Shown: positions 40,880-52,949, counted from the first letter of the stretch. The stretch is DNA of 64,000 nt from Linnemannia schmuckeri (GCA_029449235.1 JANATG010000017.1:822001-886000), one strand, 5' to 3'. Notes: a model not told the origin generated them from the letters alone. Program-made: numbers and translations.

Positions 40880-43822
40880 ATGACCAACAATCCCTGACCC
40901 TGTTTTGTCTTGTTCATAGAGAAACTACCTCCAGCGCGTTTTCTGTCAAGATTCCCTCAAGCGACAGCATCGATGATCTCAAGGACCACATCAAGGCCAA
41001 GATTCCTGACATGTTCAACGGCGTTGATGCCAAAGACCTCATCCTCTGGCGTGTCGACCGAGCCCGTCATTGCGGCCAACAAGCACAACCCCATTCTCTT
41101 AAGCGCAATTAATTCCCCAATAGAACTCGACCCAACCGACGACATCTCTGACATCTTTCCAGAGGCGCCACCCAAGAAGACAATTCACATCATTGTCCAG
41201 CGACCTCCTCCAGGTGATGTACACGCGTTTATTGCCTTTTATGACTTGCTGTTTGCATCGTCGACTCTTGCCCATGCACTGACTTGAAGCACACATCCAT
41301 TTGCACCAACATAGTCCATGCACCTGTCCGTGCTCGAGCCTCTACTCCACTCCCTGGCCATCTCTCGGCGCAGCCTCGTCCTGGTTCACCACTCTCTGCT
41401 CTGGATGTTGGTGAGTATAACATATATCGATCCACTTGAATTTCTATATATACGCTCAGCAACGTGGCTAATTCCGTTCGCAAATATTTTCCGACTATAG
41501 GGATCATGGAGGCCATCAAGGAAATACAAGGATCCTTTCATCCTCGTGACCGGGGATCGGATCCTTCCCAGCAGTTATCCAACCGCATGCCTTGGCAGGA
41601 ACGTCCGATGGGAGCGGCAATCGATAGAGTCGTGGAAAATGTTGGAACTTGCCTGTCTTGGCAAAATGACCGAAAAATCGCAAAAGCGGAGAGCTCATTC
41701 CTTGTGTGCAGTGGAACAGCTGGCATTGGTAAGGATGCATTCATTTCCTTGGTATCGCTTGACAAGATTTGGTTGCAACGTGCTAACGGCTCGACATTGA
41801 ATCCATTAGGGGAAACGCGTTACGGAAGGGAGCTCTACGATGCCTTACGACGTCAACTTTCATTCACCGCCAAAGTAAAAGACGTCGATTACTCGTCTTA
41901 CTGCTACTACATACTGCTTGACTTCAGCAACGATGTTAATTTGGGTCCGACCGAAGTTAATCTCTCAGCTGAAACCACTCTTGGCCTGCGCTTGGCTTAT
42001 GCTCACTTCTTCAAAGGCAAATACCGAGAACGATTTCCGGAGCTGTGCTACGGAGCTGTGAAATACGATGGACTCTTTATGGTCCGCCGCGTCATTATCG
42101 CCATTCACCAAGATCTAAAGCTTCCGGAGCAATGGCCACTCTTCCTCTTCCTCCACATTGATGAATTCTAGAGAATTTTTGCCCATCGGTGGCGAGGAAC
42201 TCCGAAAGGCCTCTCGCCTATGCTGTCGCCTGAGAGTGGCATTCGCCTGACAGGGGACAACCCAGATCACCACACAAAGGAAGGCCCCTGCCTGTTCCAG
42301 GATATGATGCGCAGCCTAGGACATTTCATGAGTGGAGCGATCAAGCCTGATATGATCCAGACCTTTCTCTCCGGAACGGCTCTGCAGGAAGTCACTCTGG
42401 CAGCGGAACCGACCTCCTACTCCTTCAAGTTCCTCAGTTGTCCAACATTATCCATGGGAGCATGCTACGACATTATGAGCCATTTCACCACGTTCGCCTA
42501 TGTCCGTGGCTGCGAATGGATACCAAAGATGGCGTTTTTTCATCTACTATCGGTCACCGGCGGTCTTCCGCGAGCACTGCAACTGTTACTGGAGGAGTTT
42601 TTCGGACGTCGACGAGAGAAATGCAGCACTTTTCCAGATACAGTGGGTGATATCGGCATGAACACGGATCGAATTTTCAGGAAAGTCGCAACCAGTCTTG
42701 ACACTTATTACTCTATCACCACCTTCACCGAGACCCACAAGGAGCTTGTTCGTGCACTTGTCCGCCTATGCATACTCCAGGAACCATCACCGCGCACACT
42801 TGCTCCATCCAATCACTTCCCGGCACTCACCTTGGATGTCCTAGAACGCGATACACATACGATTCTAGAAGACAGCGATAAAGCCCGTGGTTGGTCCGAA
42901 TCTCCTTCTTTTTCCTACACCTTTACAACACAGCCATCGACGAGGTCCGGAATTGTCTTGGATTGGCATTCTTGCACGACTAAGTGGAGGACCGTGAATG
43001 CGGAATCTTTGAACGCATGATCGCCGAGTATGAGGCGCTCCGCACGAACCTTCTTATCGGTGATGGCCGCGAAGCAGCGACTCTGGGAGAAATCTACCAA
43101 GGAGCCATTGGACGAGCAGAGACTTTGGACCGTATTGTCAAGCTCAAGCAATTTTCGGTTGCCACGGCAGCGCACCGATTCCCAGAGTTGGGCGGACTGA
43201 GTGTTGGCGAACAAGGAGCGGACTGGAGGTCTGGGGTTGTAATCAAGAGTGCAGATGGTGCGCAGTTCGGAGATATTTGCGTTTATCGTGGGAAGGCAGA
43301 CGGCAACAACGACAACAACTACTACGTCTTCTGTGCACTACAGGCAAAGAAGCTGGAGAGTCCACTCTCAGCCGCGACCATCCAGAGCGAGCACGAAAAA
43401 ACACAAGGACGATCAGGCAGGTACCCGATGGGTCGATCCTGGAGCATGAAGGAATCAAACGAGCGCGCCTCATCACTGTCCTTATTACCACTGCGGATCT
43501 AACGGATGGCGCATTTCAACAGCTCAATGGGTCGTTTCCCAACGACTGTCTCTTGATCTACCGAGGAAATTTTATCAAATACTTCGACGACGCATTCAGC
43601 ATATCTGCCGCCCTCGCAGCTTCAAAGGATCTCAATTGGAATTTCGCGGCTCGGGAAACTCTGAAAAAGAAGCATAAGCTTGGAGACAAAGAGGTGGACC
43701 AAATCTTCGAGAACATGCCCTACCGCTCGTTTGACAATCTTATTCAAAAGGTACCTGCAATGGGCTCCAAAAGTCTTGATAAGGAGATGGGATTCTTGCC
43801 GTACCAAGATTTCCGGCCTTAA
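40880..43822 (+). pseudogene. Crinkler (CRN)-type protein with P-loop region, multiply broken
   Basis: ATG at 40880 meets TGA after five codons; one base is missing, and the next frame gives a CRN-type ubiquitin-like N-terminus (LTLFCLVHRETTSSAFSVKI, SSDSIDDLKDHIKAKIP, LILWRV). A frameshift near 41051 leads on to PVIAANKHNPILL and a HIIVQRPPPG end. Introns appear near 41213-41289, 41412-41500 and 41727-41810. The middle part (PWQERPMGAAIDRVVENVG, SFLVCSGTAGIG) carries a P-loop; after splicing of the third intron the Walker A lysine position reads Glu (GIGETRYGREL). TAG at 42169-42171 (HIDEF*RIF) interrupts the NTPase-like part. Two more frameshifts (near 42985 and 43400) precede the C-terminal part (NCLLIYRGNF-type region, 43540-43822). 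Family members are effector-like proteins or act in nuclear signalling; this copy looks dead. Confidence 0.75.
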
Positions 43823-43860
43823 AAAAGGCGTCGAGTAGAATAAACTTTGCCATGCTTTTA

Positions 43861-45583
43861 TCCCTTTTGAACTCCAGTTTCGCCACTCACGTACAATGAA
43901 ATATAAAAGTAAATCGGCTACGTCAATATGATTACTCAAAAACATCTTGGTGAATTTTTTGTGCATGATTAGAAAATGGGTTTCACCAAAAACCCTTAAT
44001 CAACTTCGTCCCATATTGTTCGGATCGAATAAGTCGACCTGTTGTACTGCAACTCACATTCACGAATATACCTCTTGCATACACACACACATATCATTAT
44101 CATTATCATCCAAAGCCCTCTTTGCAGTACCATGCCACCCATCAGACAGAAATAAATAACCGAGTTGACGACAGCACTCGGGAGATGATCATCGATATGG
44201 TCACTGACCAAGGAATGAGCATTGCCCATGTTGCTCAGATGCTCAAGTACCCTCGCTCAACTGTCAAGCCCATTGTTGATACCTTTCTTCAAACCGGTCG
44301 CATCGCCAAACTCCCAAGAGGCGGCAGCCATAATCGCCGACTCGAGACAGAGCACCTTGACTGGCTTACCGATCACTTGGACGAGTTTGCCGGTCGCCCT
44401 GTTTGGTGGCTCACCACACAGCTGAACGAGCATTTCCACTTTGATCCCCCTATCTCCCAGCGTGCCGTCGACAAGGTTCTCAACAAACTTACCACCTACA
44501 CGCTCAAGCTGATGAGGGCCGAGTCAGAGAGATACAATGATCCCGAGTACATCGAGGAGCGACAACGATGGGCCGAGAACATTCTCCCCGGTCCTGGCAA
44601 TATGAACCACTTTGTCTACATTGATGAAGCGGGCTTTAAACCCTTGCACATCATGCGCAAGTATGGACGCGCTCCCCGAGGCAGGCGTGCCTTTCAGAGG
44701 GTTCCCTACAACCGTGGCCCTAACTTCTCTTTGATCGTTGCTCTCGACAAGACGGGTATCTCGCCTCCGACTTCAAACCGCGCGCCTTCAACCAAGAAAC
44801 GCTCACTCAGTTTTTGCAGACAATGCTCTTTCCAGTGCTCAATGAACGACGCCGAATAATTGTTATGGACAATGTGCCGTTTCACAAGACGGCTATGGTA
44901 AGGAACGCTGTGGCTGCCGCTGGCCACATTCTTCTTTACCTCCCTCTCTACAGTCCACATCTTAACGCCGTTGAATCAGTATTCAGCAGCGTAAGAAACC
45001 ATGTCCGACAACAGATGGTCCAGGAAGAAACCCTTGCCGGTCACGTTCTGAATGGCATACGTCGGATCACTACGGCAATGGCAAGAGGATGGATTCGAGA
45101 GGTAAACCGCAACTTTGCACTTGCGCTCAACGGGCTTCCTCTTGGACGTCTCTACGGCATCCGTCAAGCTCTTCCTGAAAGGTATCAAGACCCATACGTT
45201 GAGGGTTAGGATGAAGAGCAAGCGGAGGAAGAAGAGGAAGAAGCCGAGAATGGGATAATGAGCATGAATATGATGGTGAGGAGGAACGGGCCGAGGAGGA
45301 GGAGGAAATTGAGGAGGGCAATGAAGAAGGAGATTTACAGGACGATGAGATGAGTGCAATGCTCGCTCCAGCCCCCTTGCATGTCAAGGCCGAGCGCAAA
45401 TACTCTCCTCCCCGCAGCCGATCGGGAAGAGTGCGAATTTGATATGCGCACCATGGCGGTTTGAAATCGTAGCTTTGTTACACCCATTTTAAGCTAGAGT
45501 GTTTTTGGATTGAAATAAAAACGTAAAGATTTCTTCTTGGTGTTTCATTGCACGTGAGTGGCGAAACTGAAGTTCAAAAGGGA
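43861..45583 (+). mobile_element. Tc1/mariner-like element B (DD34E type), decayed
   Basis: TIRs of about 44 bp (tcccttttgaactccagttt at the left; the reverse complement at 45540-45583) are flanked by TA on both sides. The transposase begins MPPIRQK and meets a stop at once. Another frame carries the HTH (TREMIIDMVTDQGMSIAHVA) and YIDEAGFKPLH. A frameshift near 44760 leads to MDNVPFHKTAMV and HLNAVESVFSS. A TAG follows RYQDPYVEG (45206-45208), after which the acidic tail remains recognisable and ends near RSGRVRI (45440). It starts 38 bp downstream of the CRN stop. Confidence 0.9.
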
Positions 45584-45730
45584 TAATAACAGGCAGGTCC
45601 CAAAACAATCTCACATACAGTTTGACGCGTTCATCTTAAACAAATATTTTTTAGTGCGCAAGACATGCGATAAAATCATCCCAAGCGCAGCACATGTGAC
45701 GACGTCTTCCCAACTTTCTTTTCCACGGGC

Positions 45731-45806
45731 TATTGTAAGCAGTAGAGTAGCCTCGCTGCTACGATCTGCTGAGATTAAGCCCATTGTTTTATAGTTTTGT
45801 TCGAAA
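45731..45806 (+). pseudogene. 28S rRNA 3'-terminal fragment (copy d)
   Basis: ctattgtaagcagtagagta, gctgctacgatctgctgaga and ttaagcccattgttttatag match the last ~75 nt of the large subunit and the ends of copies a and f. Confidence 0.85.
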
Positions 45807-47597
45807 GAGCAACATCTCTCTCTTTTTTCTTTTTTTGCTTTCAACAGGGTTTTTAAGAATAGTATATTTAGCGATATTTTGTTTTGTTGAAAAAAGCCAT
45901 TTTCTTGTTTCCTGTTTTTTTCCTTTGTTCCTGTCTCTTGTCGTTTCTGGACCAAAAGTCTCTAGTTGAGACTTGACATATAAATATAGAGGTGCTAGCG
46001 CAGCCGACGACTGCGGCGCTGGCTAATCATGAGCTACAGATGAACCTCTTCCGTTGCAGGCAACAATTGAGCAATGACCACTCTATCCCCCCGTATCGGA
46101 CCCCTGATTCTGCAAAGTAGGAACGGTGATGCGTTAAGGGATATCGAGCAATAGCAGCTGCTGTTGCTGGAGGGAGTGAATGACTGGACGGCGGCTTTTA
46201 GAGTTAGAACACTCTCAGTCGCGGAGTATGTGACGTACGAGCTGGGTATAAATAAGGTAGTGGTGATTGTAGGTAGCGTTGCGGTTAAACGTTTCTCTCG
46301 ACTTCTAAAAACGATCCGGCTAATTTAAGGTCTTTTGGTTCTTGTGTTCGAAAGGAACTGCCACGAATTGCGCCCAACCATGTCTGCGCCTCAATTAATT
46401 AAGGTCTGCACATTGGTGGCGCTCCGACTATATGACTTGTTATTTTGCTCCGCCTGTCTCAACATTATTTGTCCATCTTTTTGTGTTACCTGTTTTCCTT
46501 AATAGTCGGTCCCAGGCCCAGACCTTTTTCTCAGTTCCCTAGACGGAGGATAACCGGCCTGGATGCCAGAGACATCTGCCTGTCTGCCTTTCGGCCTTGT
46601 ATCGTTTCCTGTCTCTTATTATTAGTCAGACTACATTGTCTAGACCCTGTTCCTGTGTCCTGTTTTCACCTGCCTCACTCATAAATACTCCTCCCTTTCC
46701 TCCACACTCATCCCCCGGTTAACAATAAAGCTATTATCCTGTATCTACCTTCACATTCCTTTTCTGCTCCCGTTCTTGTTCCCACTTACACACTCTTGTC
46801 TCTGTCCAGCCATAATTCCTCGCAGGAACAAAGAACTAATTTGCTGGCTGGCCTTTTTGTACGACGCGAACCACAACTCCCGGGTCTCTTCATGTGACTG
46901 ACCTGCGCCAACGCTGTTATAGAGATGTTCATAATAGGGAAGTTTTATCAGCTTTTCAAAAATTCAAAAAAAAAAAATCGACTGAGTCTTAAAAAGGGTA
47001 GTGTATCCAGCAGGACTTGGGGGGTTTCCTAAATTGGATTTGCTTCAATCGAGGTATGAGGTCACTCAGCCGGATTGCCAGTAGGTCCATGGTGCCATGG
47101 GGTATTAAGGATGTGAAGAGTATCAGGGTATCAGATACCATGGATATCAGGGCACTATGGAGGGAGGAAAGAGTTTATGCTTTTTTCGACCGAAATTCCG
47201 ACTGAGGAAAGTGCTCCTGAGTTGATTTTTCCATTGAATATTCCGTCGACAAAAAAAAAGGTTTTGTGGCTGACTCTGGACCTGTCCAGTTGCACACCAT
47301 TATTTCTTTTTTTGGATGAAAGCTTCAGTCGCTTTCCCAATCGATTCAAACAATTTCAAATATTTCAACTGCTGAACCTCCCCAATAAGAGGTAATTGAT
47401 CGTTGCAGCATATTTTTCAGACGATTGCCATGCCAGTTCTTTTTGTTATTCTCACTGTGTCTGAACCTGGAGATTCCGCAGGGAATATGCGATGTTTTAT
47501 TTTTTTATTGCATGAGGAGATGCAGAACTCTTTTAAACTGGATTGTTGAGAATAGGCGCTGCTTCTGCAGACGCTGCTCTTATTATTTTTAACGAAG
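45807..47597. other. Intergenic; possible LTR-like segment at 46440-46860
   Basis: 46440-46740 carries tgtctcaac..., a cataaatactcctcc TATA-like box (46681) and an aataaag signal (46725), a layout seen in fungal LTRs. TATA-like tataaataagg also occurs at 46247. No reverse transcriptase or gag frame is next to it. Open frames at 47017-47395 have no domain. Confidence 0.3.
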
Positions 47598-48098
47598 TTA
47601 GGATGACCAGTCGGTGATGCCCAAAGCACCTTCGCATCCATAGGTGCTCTTTCCCATGTTGCAATAATGCTCGTTCCCTTTATGGCAGAAGCGGATGCAC
47701 CAGCGTCCATTATCAGGCTCGAGGAGTTCGACAAAGACAGCATAACCTGGGGCCTCATTGAGGCCAGAGTCACGGTGGGTGTCGTACTGTCCGCCGCCGT
47801 CGTCTGGGCGAAGACTCACGCTCTTGTCGTTCATCTTACCCCAGGCTTGGACGTAGTTGCCGTTACTCTGGAATTTCTTCCAGATAAAGAAATTGGAGGG
47901 CAACAACTGAGGCTTGCCATCAGTGCACTGGACATGGCCGTCTTGCTCGGAGTCGCCGATTAGCTTACCGGGAGGCGGAAGGATAAGGCAGACTAAGTCT
48001 GTTTTGGGGTCGATACGGACAGTGTTGACTTTTCCAGCCTCGACATGGATCAGACTGAGAGCAAGAACGGAAAGGACAGAGAAGGGAGCGAGACGCAT
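47598..48098 (-). CDS. Secreted cysteine-containing protein of unknown function
   Basis: An intact intronless 166-residue frame. Residues 1-21 form a signal peptide (MRLAPFSVLSVLALSLIHVE plus A). The mature part has six cysteines (about 37, 58, 134, 138, 146 and 155), which could pair in three disulfides. Recognisable segments are DLVCLILPPPGKLIGDSE, PSNFFIWKKFQSNGNYVQAW and RWCIRFCHKGNEHYCNMGKS. No catalytic motif is recognised. A TATA-like box lies about 55 bp upstream. The clean frame amid decayed neighbours suggests selection. It could be a secreted effector or a cell-wall protein; this is inference. Confidence 0.75.
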   Translation of the reverse strand: MRLAPFSVLSVLALSLIHVEAGKVNTVRIDPKTDLVCLILPPPGKLIGDSEQDGHVQCTDGKPQLLPSNFFIWKKFQSNGNYVQAWGKMNDKSVSLRPDDGGGQYDTHRDSGLNEAPGYAVFVELLEPDNGRWCIRFCHKGNEHYCNMGKSTYGCEGALGITDWSS

Positions 48099-48148
48099 AG
48101 TGTGTTGATTCCTTTGGGGGTGAGAGATTGTTTTTTGAGTGCGTCCAT

Positions 48149-48158
48149 CCTTTTTATG
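48149..48158 (-). promoter_or_regulatory. TATA-like box of the secreted-protein gene
   Basis: gcataaaaag on the minus strand, about 55 bp before the ATG at 48098, with no competing ATG between. Confidence 0.5.
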
Positions 48159-48229
48159 CCCTCAGTTGTCACACCACAAGGCTTGCAGCATTGACACCTC
48201 TTTTCTCCTGACTCAAGGGCTGCGCCAAA

Positions 48230-48390
48230 ATCATGCGCTAGACCAAAACCGAGGGCAGCTAAAAACCAAGGGTGACACGGAAACCAAAGGCAATGCCAAA
48301 ATTGCCAGTATCACTAACGACAACAACATCAAGAACAGCACTAACGTCAAGAGCAACACTAACATCAAGGGTAACACTGGGCAAAAATAG
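48230..48390 (+). repeat. Degenerate short tandem repeat
   Basis: Loose units of the type aacatcaagggcaacactaac. Resembles 35400-35590. The stretch 48391-48836 that follows holds no gene I can see. Confidence 0.5.
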
Positions 48391-48836
48391 AAATCAAGTG
48401 ACAAGAAAAAAAGTTCTAGGAGCAATGTAACAAGGCTAGCTTGTGGAACTGGGTTTTTAATAAAAGTGAGTTATTACGCGTTTCAAGTATCGCGGTGTTT
48501 CAAATATAATGGAGAAGTTTAGAAGGTCTTTGTTTATCCCAAATCGCCCCTTGTTCGCTACAATTAGCCTGTTTTTTTTCGACATGTGTCGAAATTCTGG
48601 CAAACGACGAATATGACGTCAGGCTTCCCAATGTAGCAGTCACTTAGGAAAATGGATGGAGTTAACCACCACCTCTTTCATACTTGACTCGTTACCACAT
48701 CTCAGGCCCCTTCTTACAATGAATTCAGCAGAAAGTTGAGCTAAATAGTATACCCATCTAAACCTCCTTATTGTGAAAAGTGGCATATAAGCCAAAAAAA
48801 ATTGGCACAGCAGTGCCCCTTCTAAACAATTCCAAT

Positions 48837-49124
48837 GAGCTAAAGATTTTCTGTCTAAGAAAATAGCCACTAATCCGAGAATCCTTATTCGGACTGACTC
48901 GGACTCTAATCTGAATCCAACAAGAAATTTTTATTTTGAGAGAGAGGGAATAGTTCCTACACCACTTCAAGTAGCCAGCATTACCTCGCTCGAATAGCTT
49001 AGCGCTTAGTGTTTGAGATCTCTCTCTCAGAAATTTCTTTATGGATTCAGATTAGAGTCCGAGTCAGTCCGAATAAGGATTCTCGGATTAGTGGCTATTT
49101 TCTTAGACAGAAAATCTTTAGCTC
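48837..49124. mobile_element. Foldback element with 82-bp perfect arms
   Basis: 48837-48918 and 49043-49124 are exact reverse complements (gagctaaagattttctgtct...), with a 124-bp loop. The loop has a second imperfect pairing (aagaaattt...gagagag with ctctctcagaaatttctt). There are no coding frames and no evident target duplication. Confidence 0.9.
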
Positions 49125-49284
49125 ACTTTATTTGAAACGTGCAATATGAACTGCTGAACTAACTATGCATTAGGGGTCGTCAAAGTACGGTCACATTACA
49201 AAAAAATTCGCCACTCATTTCTGTATTTGACACCGTCTTGGCCACTGCACAAACCTTACAATACGAAAATGCTCCCGTTCAAAC

Positions 49285-49549
49285 CTACGACCCGTTGCGT
49301 ATTTCGTAAACACAGTCGGCGCGTATGGAAAGAAAGTCCATCAAAGACTTGAAGCACTCCTTTGTTGTTCTGAAACAGGACCTAAAAACAGCGTCGGAGG
49401 GGTGATGGGAAACTTCCTGAAAGTAGAAGTGGAGGTTGGTCTTGCTCCTGTCCTTGCGAGGACGCTCAATGAACCGTGTGGAGGGGGCCAAGACATAAAA
49501 AAGTATGACCTCTTCCTCAGCGTCGTCGCTGTTGATGTTGTGCTGCATG
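49285..49549 (-). pseudogene. Possible PIF/Harbinger-like transposase N-terminal fragment
   Basis: The 87-codon frame ends VSHHPSDAVFRSCFRTTKEC then FKSLMDFLS, resembling the start of Harbinger-type DDE transposases (a D..FR..FR.....F..L pattern). No catalytic part follows. The match is short and the call is weak. Confidence 0.3.
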
Positions 49550-50429
49550 ATAAGAAACTCAATATTCTTGAATTCTCGTTATCTGCTAGAGACGTTGGGC
49601 TTGGTTTATTTTTTGTGTGGAGAGGTAAGGAAAGAAGAAAAACAAGCAAAGGGAACTAGAAGAGATATGGAAGGTGGAAAGATGATACCAAGGGAAAGTG
49701 AAGAGAAATGAAACGAATAATAAAAGGTGTGCGAAAAAAAATAATCGAAAAGAGGCTAAACCGTCGTCTCGTTTGACGGAATGCGCAGGCGTATTTTTTT
49801 GAGCACTTGAAATTCGATACTCAAACAAATACGAAAAAGCGTACATCCCTTGAGCGTGAAATTAAATACGAATGGTTCCATTTTACGCCGTAAAACATGA
49901 AGTTTGAGGACCTCTATTAACTACGGTTATTTATACATGTTCAGAAACCAGTATACTAACCACGGTTCCCGTGGACTAGCTTTGAGATCTTGGCTAGACT
50001 TGTCAGCTCGGCCAGACCCGAGTAATCGAAGTTGGTGCATGGTCGTTCTTGGTTGGGGTTGGATTACTCAGCGTCGTATGACCTCAACGGTAGTGGTACG
50101 TGGTCACACATGGGGAGTGGACCATTGGCGGAGGCCCATGGTCATGAGTATCCAGAGTGCTGAGACTCTGACATGTTGTGTGTTATTGTGGTAGTTTGGA
50201 AGATATAATTGTATGTATTGTTGCAGAACGGGTTTATTTTTTGCTTATCCCTTTTCATTTAACGAAGAAGTGCTCAGCCGAGTACTCCACATGAACCGAT
50301 AACAATTGCTTATTATCTGCTCTGTGGTGTAAGTAGAGAAAACAACTCTTTCTTTTCGTTGATTCCCTGACCCCATACTTCTCAGTATAGTGGATTAGAA
50401 TTTGAAAAAGGTGTCAGTAAATCTCTTAT
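49550..50429. other. Intergenic, no gene seen
   Basis: Purine-rich patch at 49620-49720, then unremarkable sequence with short frames lacking domains. Confidence 0.4.
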
Positions 50430-50558
50430 AGGGATCTAATAACTGGCTTGTGGCAGACAAGCATCCATAGCGACGTTGCTTTTTTGATCCTTCGATGTCG
50501 GCTCTCCCTGTCATACCGAAGCAAAATTCAGTAAGCGTTGGATTGTTCACCCACTAAT

Positions 50559-50610
<52 letters not shown>

Positions 50611-50887
50611 TTGATGAAATGTTGTTGCTATAGTAATTGAACTTTGTCCTCAAGGAACGTTCATTCGGATAATTGATATTTGGGTCTGCCTGAGCAGGCA
50701 ATGGCCCGAAGATATCATCTGTTGGGTTATGGCTCAACGCCTTTACGTCAGATCCTGTGCTAGAACGCGACGATTACCGCCTTTCGATTTTTAGTTGAAT
50801 CCGAATAGACCTTCGGGTCCAAGATCATACTATGTGGGGTTATGTTGCAGGGCGGAAAGGCCTTGTGATGTTCCTGTTCTCGTAATG
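50430..50887 (+). pseudogene. 28S rRNA 3'-region relic (copy e)
   Basis: Same segment as copy (a) but better preserved: taactggcttgtggcaga, gacgttgcttttttgatcct, gttcacccactaatagggaa, gtttagaccgtcgtgagaca and acgttcattcggataattga. It breaks off near gtaatgtggg at 50887; the expected continuation appears at 52950. Confidence 0.9.
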
Positions 50888-52106
50888 TGGGTTTATAACG
50901 AATGTTACTATCTGTTAATGAAATAGAACTAACTACTATGATACTGTAAACTACACATACTTAACCGTCAAGAAAAGAGAGATCTAGGTCCTTACCCAAT
51001 GAGGATCGGAAGGACTTGGGATCCAAAAGGATATGTAAGGAAGAAGCCAAATGGGAAAGGGAAAACGAAGGATAGCACGTGAAAATCCATCCATTAATAA
51101 ATAAAGGGAACTATTACTAAGAACAAGAAACAAGGCCTCTGCGCGCTGAAAGGGACTCAGAGCGCTTATCAAAATGGGATCAGAGAGATCTCGTGGTTCC
51201 AAAATAGGCAGGAGAAAGAATAAACAGGTGGAGCGTAGGTGCGAGAGTTCTGATTCTAGGATAGTAACATGAAAAGGTGATGAAGTGGTAATAAAAGGGG
51301 GTTAAAATGGAGGTAAAAGGGGGATCTATATTAGCCAAATGGCACCGAGAGCAAAAGGACTGGGTTCTCTGGAAAAACAACTGGGACAGTTCCAAGGAGA
51401 CCGCATATTGTCGTCGATCGAGATGATGGCAAAAGAGGAGTGTTGGCAGTAAAGTAGACCCCTTGTGTTGTTGCTGTTGATGGGAATTTGATCCGCAAAT
51501 CGATCCGTTATGTGCTGTTACACCGTTAGACGATCTTTCGGCTTGTGGTCGGATGTTGGACTGCAACAGCGGAGGTCTGGCGGACTCATGGACAGGGCGT
51601 GCTCTGGATGGTTTCTACATCTCATGGTGGCTCCAACGTGGCGAAAATAATGGATCTGAACGGAATTCTGATTGTTGTTGATATAGCGGGCGCAGGAGCG
51701 TATCCATTCAAGGAAGGCGATGGTATACCTGTTGTATGCCGAGGGCTTCCAGTTCCAGATTAAGAACAAAAGGCAAAAATCGGTAAAATAATCAGGAAAT
51801 AGCAGGGGGAGCAAGATTGCTATCCTTCGTTTTTATTTCTGTTACTTAGGGAGAGGGTCGAAGGCCAGAGTTGTAGGACCGCTGTTAAGTCCTCAGTTGG
51901 TACGGGGTAGTGATGTGTAAAAGGACAAAGAGCAGACAAGAGGGCTGGGCACACTACTAATACTATGTCTACAAAGAATATGACTGCTAATCTAAGGCGC
52001 CGCCACCGCTGCTTAGCCCTTATTTTGCAACATTACTAGCTAAATACCCCTTAATTCAAATATTCAAAATTTGGAACAGAAACGCGAGTGAGAGAATGAT
52101 CTCCGT
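50888..52106. other. Insert within the 28S relic, first part
   Basis: Unrecognised DNA with short frames (for example 51545-51763 on plus and 51180-51566 on minus) plus repeat R2 copy 2. No domain is supported. Confidence 0.35.
51846..52036 (+). repeat. Dispersed repeat R2, copy 2
   Basis: Shares blocks with 35597-35816 (reverse) and 61029-61352; ends near ttattttgcaaca. Confidence 0.85.
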
Positions 52107-52120
52107 TCACATCACCACAC
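52107..52120. repeat. Target-site duplication, left copy
   Basis: tcacatcaccacac, identical to 52930-52943. Confidence 0.85.
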
Positions 52121-52929
52121 CTCCAAGCTCCGCCTTCCCCAGGTGGAACTAGGGATTCAAGCTTACCAGGGACGTCACCGGACGCGTCACAATATGCAAC
52201 AAGCGCTTTCGAACCTTTTCAAGATCAAACAGGACCATACACTGGCACATCGCATCCTCGTCCGTTTGATCCCAAACGACAATAACCCCATTACTCTGAA
52301 ATCGGTCACAACAAAACGCTTCCGGGATTTTCTGAAGTAAGACACACCACCAGATCCAAACTCATCAACCCAACCAGAGGTCGGATCCTCGAATCAATGG
52401 CGTCGGTTCTGGAGTTCCAAGATACCACACCGGGCCAGGACCATGTGGTAGAGGTTCAAAAGAGATTGGCTTCCCTGTGGAAATCTACGTCACAAGATCT
52501 GGAAGCAGGAACCCCACTGCAACATGGACGGTTGTCGAGAACGACGCGAGGACAAGAATCACCATGTCTTCCAGTGCTCCCCCAAGTATATTGCATGGCA
52601 AACTATCCTCAAACAATACACCACCAAAACACAATGGGCTGATGATGATCTCCATACGGTCCTGTCTTTCCAGCCTCCTACCTTCGACATCAAACCTCAA
52701 TATAACATCACCATCCCTCAACTGATGGCCTGCTGCCTTATCGGCATCTCAACAGCCAACACCGTTCGTCTTCTGCACCAACACACACAATCGAGCAATG
52801 ACATTATCCAGACCATAGTATGTGAAATCAACAAAACTATTGCTCAAAATAACTGGATCAAGGTTGATTAAGCCACAATAAAAATCTCCTATTCTACCAA
52901 AAAAAAAAAAAAAAAAAAAAAAAATCACA
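52121..52929 (+). mobile_element. 5'-truncated LINE copy
   Basis: About 810 bp ending in a long A-run (52900-52924). Plus-strand frames carry the C-terminal part of a LINE ORF2: TMWWRFKRDWLPCGN-like sequence, the zf-RVT-type CNMDGCRERREDKNHHVFQC and LMACCLIGISTANTVRLLHQ to the stop at 52869-52871. At least two frameshifts are present upstream. Flanking 14-bp duplications mark the insertion. Its last ~195 bp recur at 36246-36441. This family differs from the LINE at 23-28 kb. Confidence 0.9.
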
Positions 52930-52943
52930 TCACATCACCACAC
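52930..52943. repeat. Target-site duplication, right copy
   Basis: tcacatcaccacac, after the A-tail. Confidence 0.85.
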
Positions 52944-52949
52944 TGTCAA

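Noticed and set aside
46150..46320. Possible Ty3/gypsy reverse transcriptase patch (DWTAAFRV-like text)
   Set aside because: Only a few residues resemble the motif and no catalytic YxDD or neighbouring RT blocks follow.
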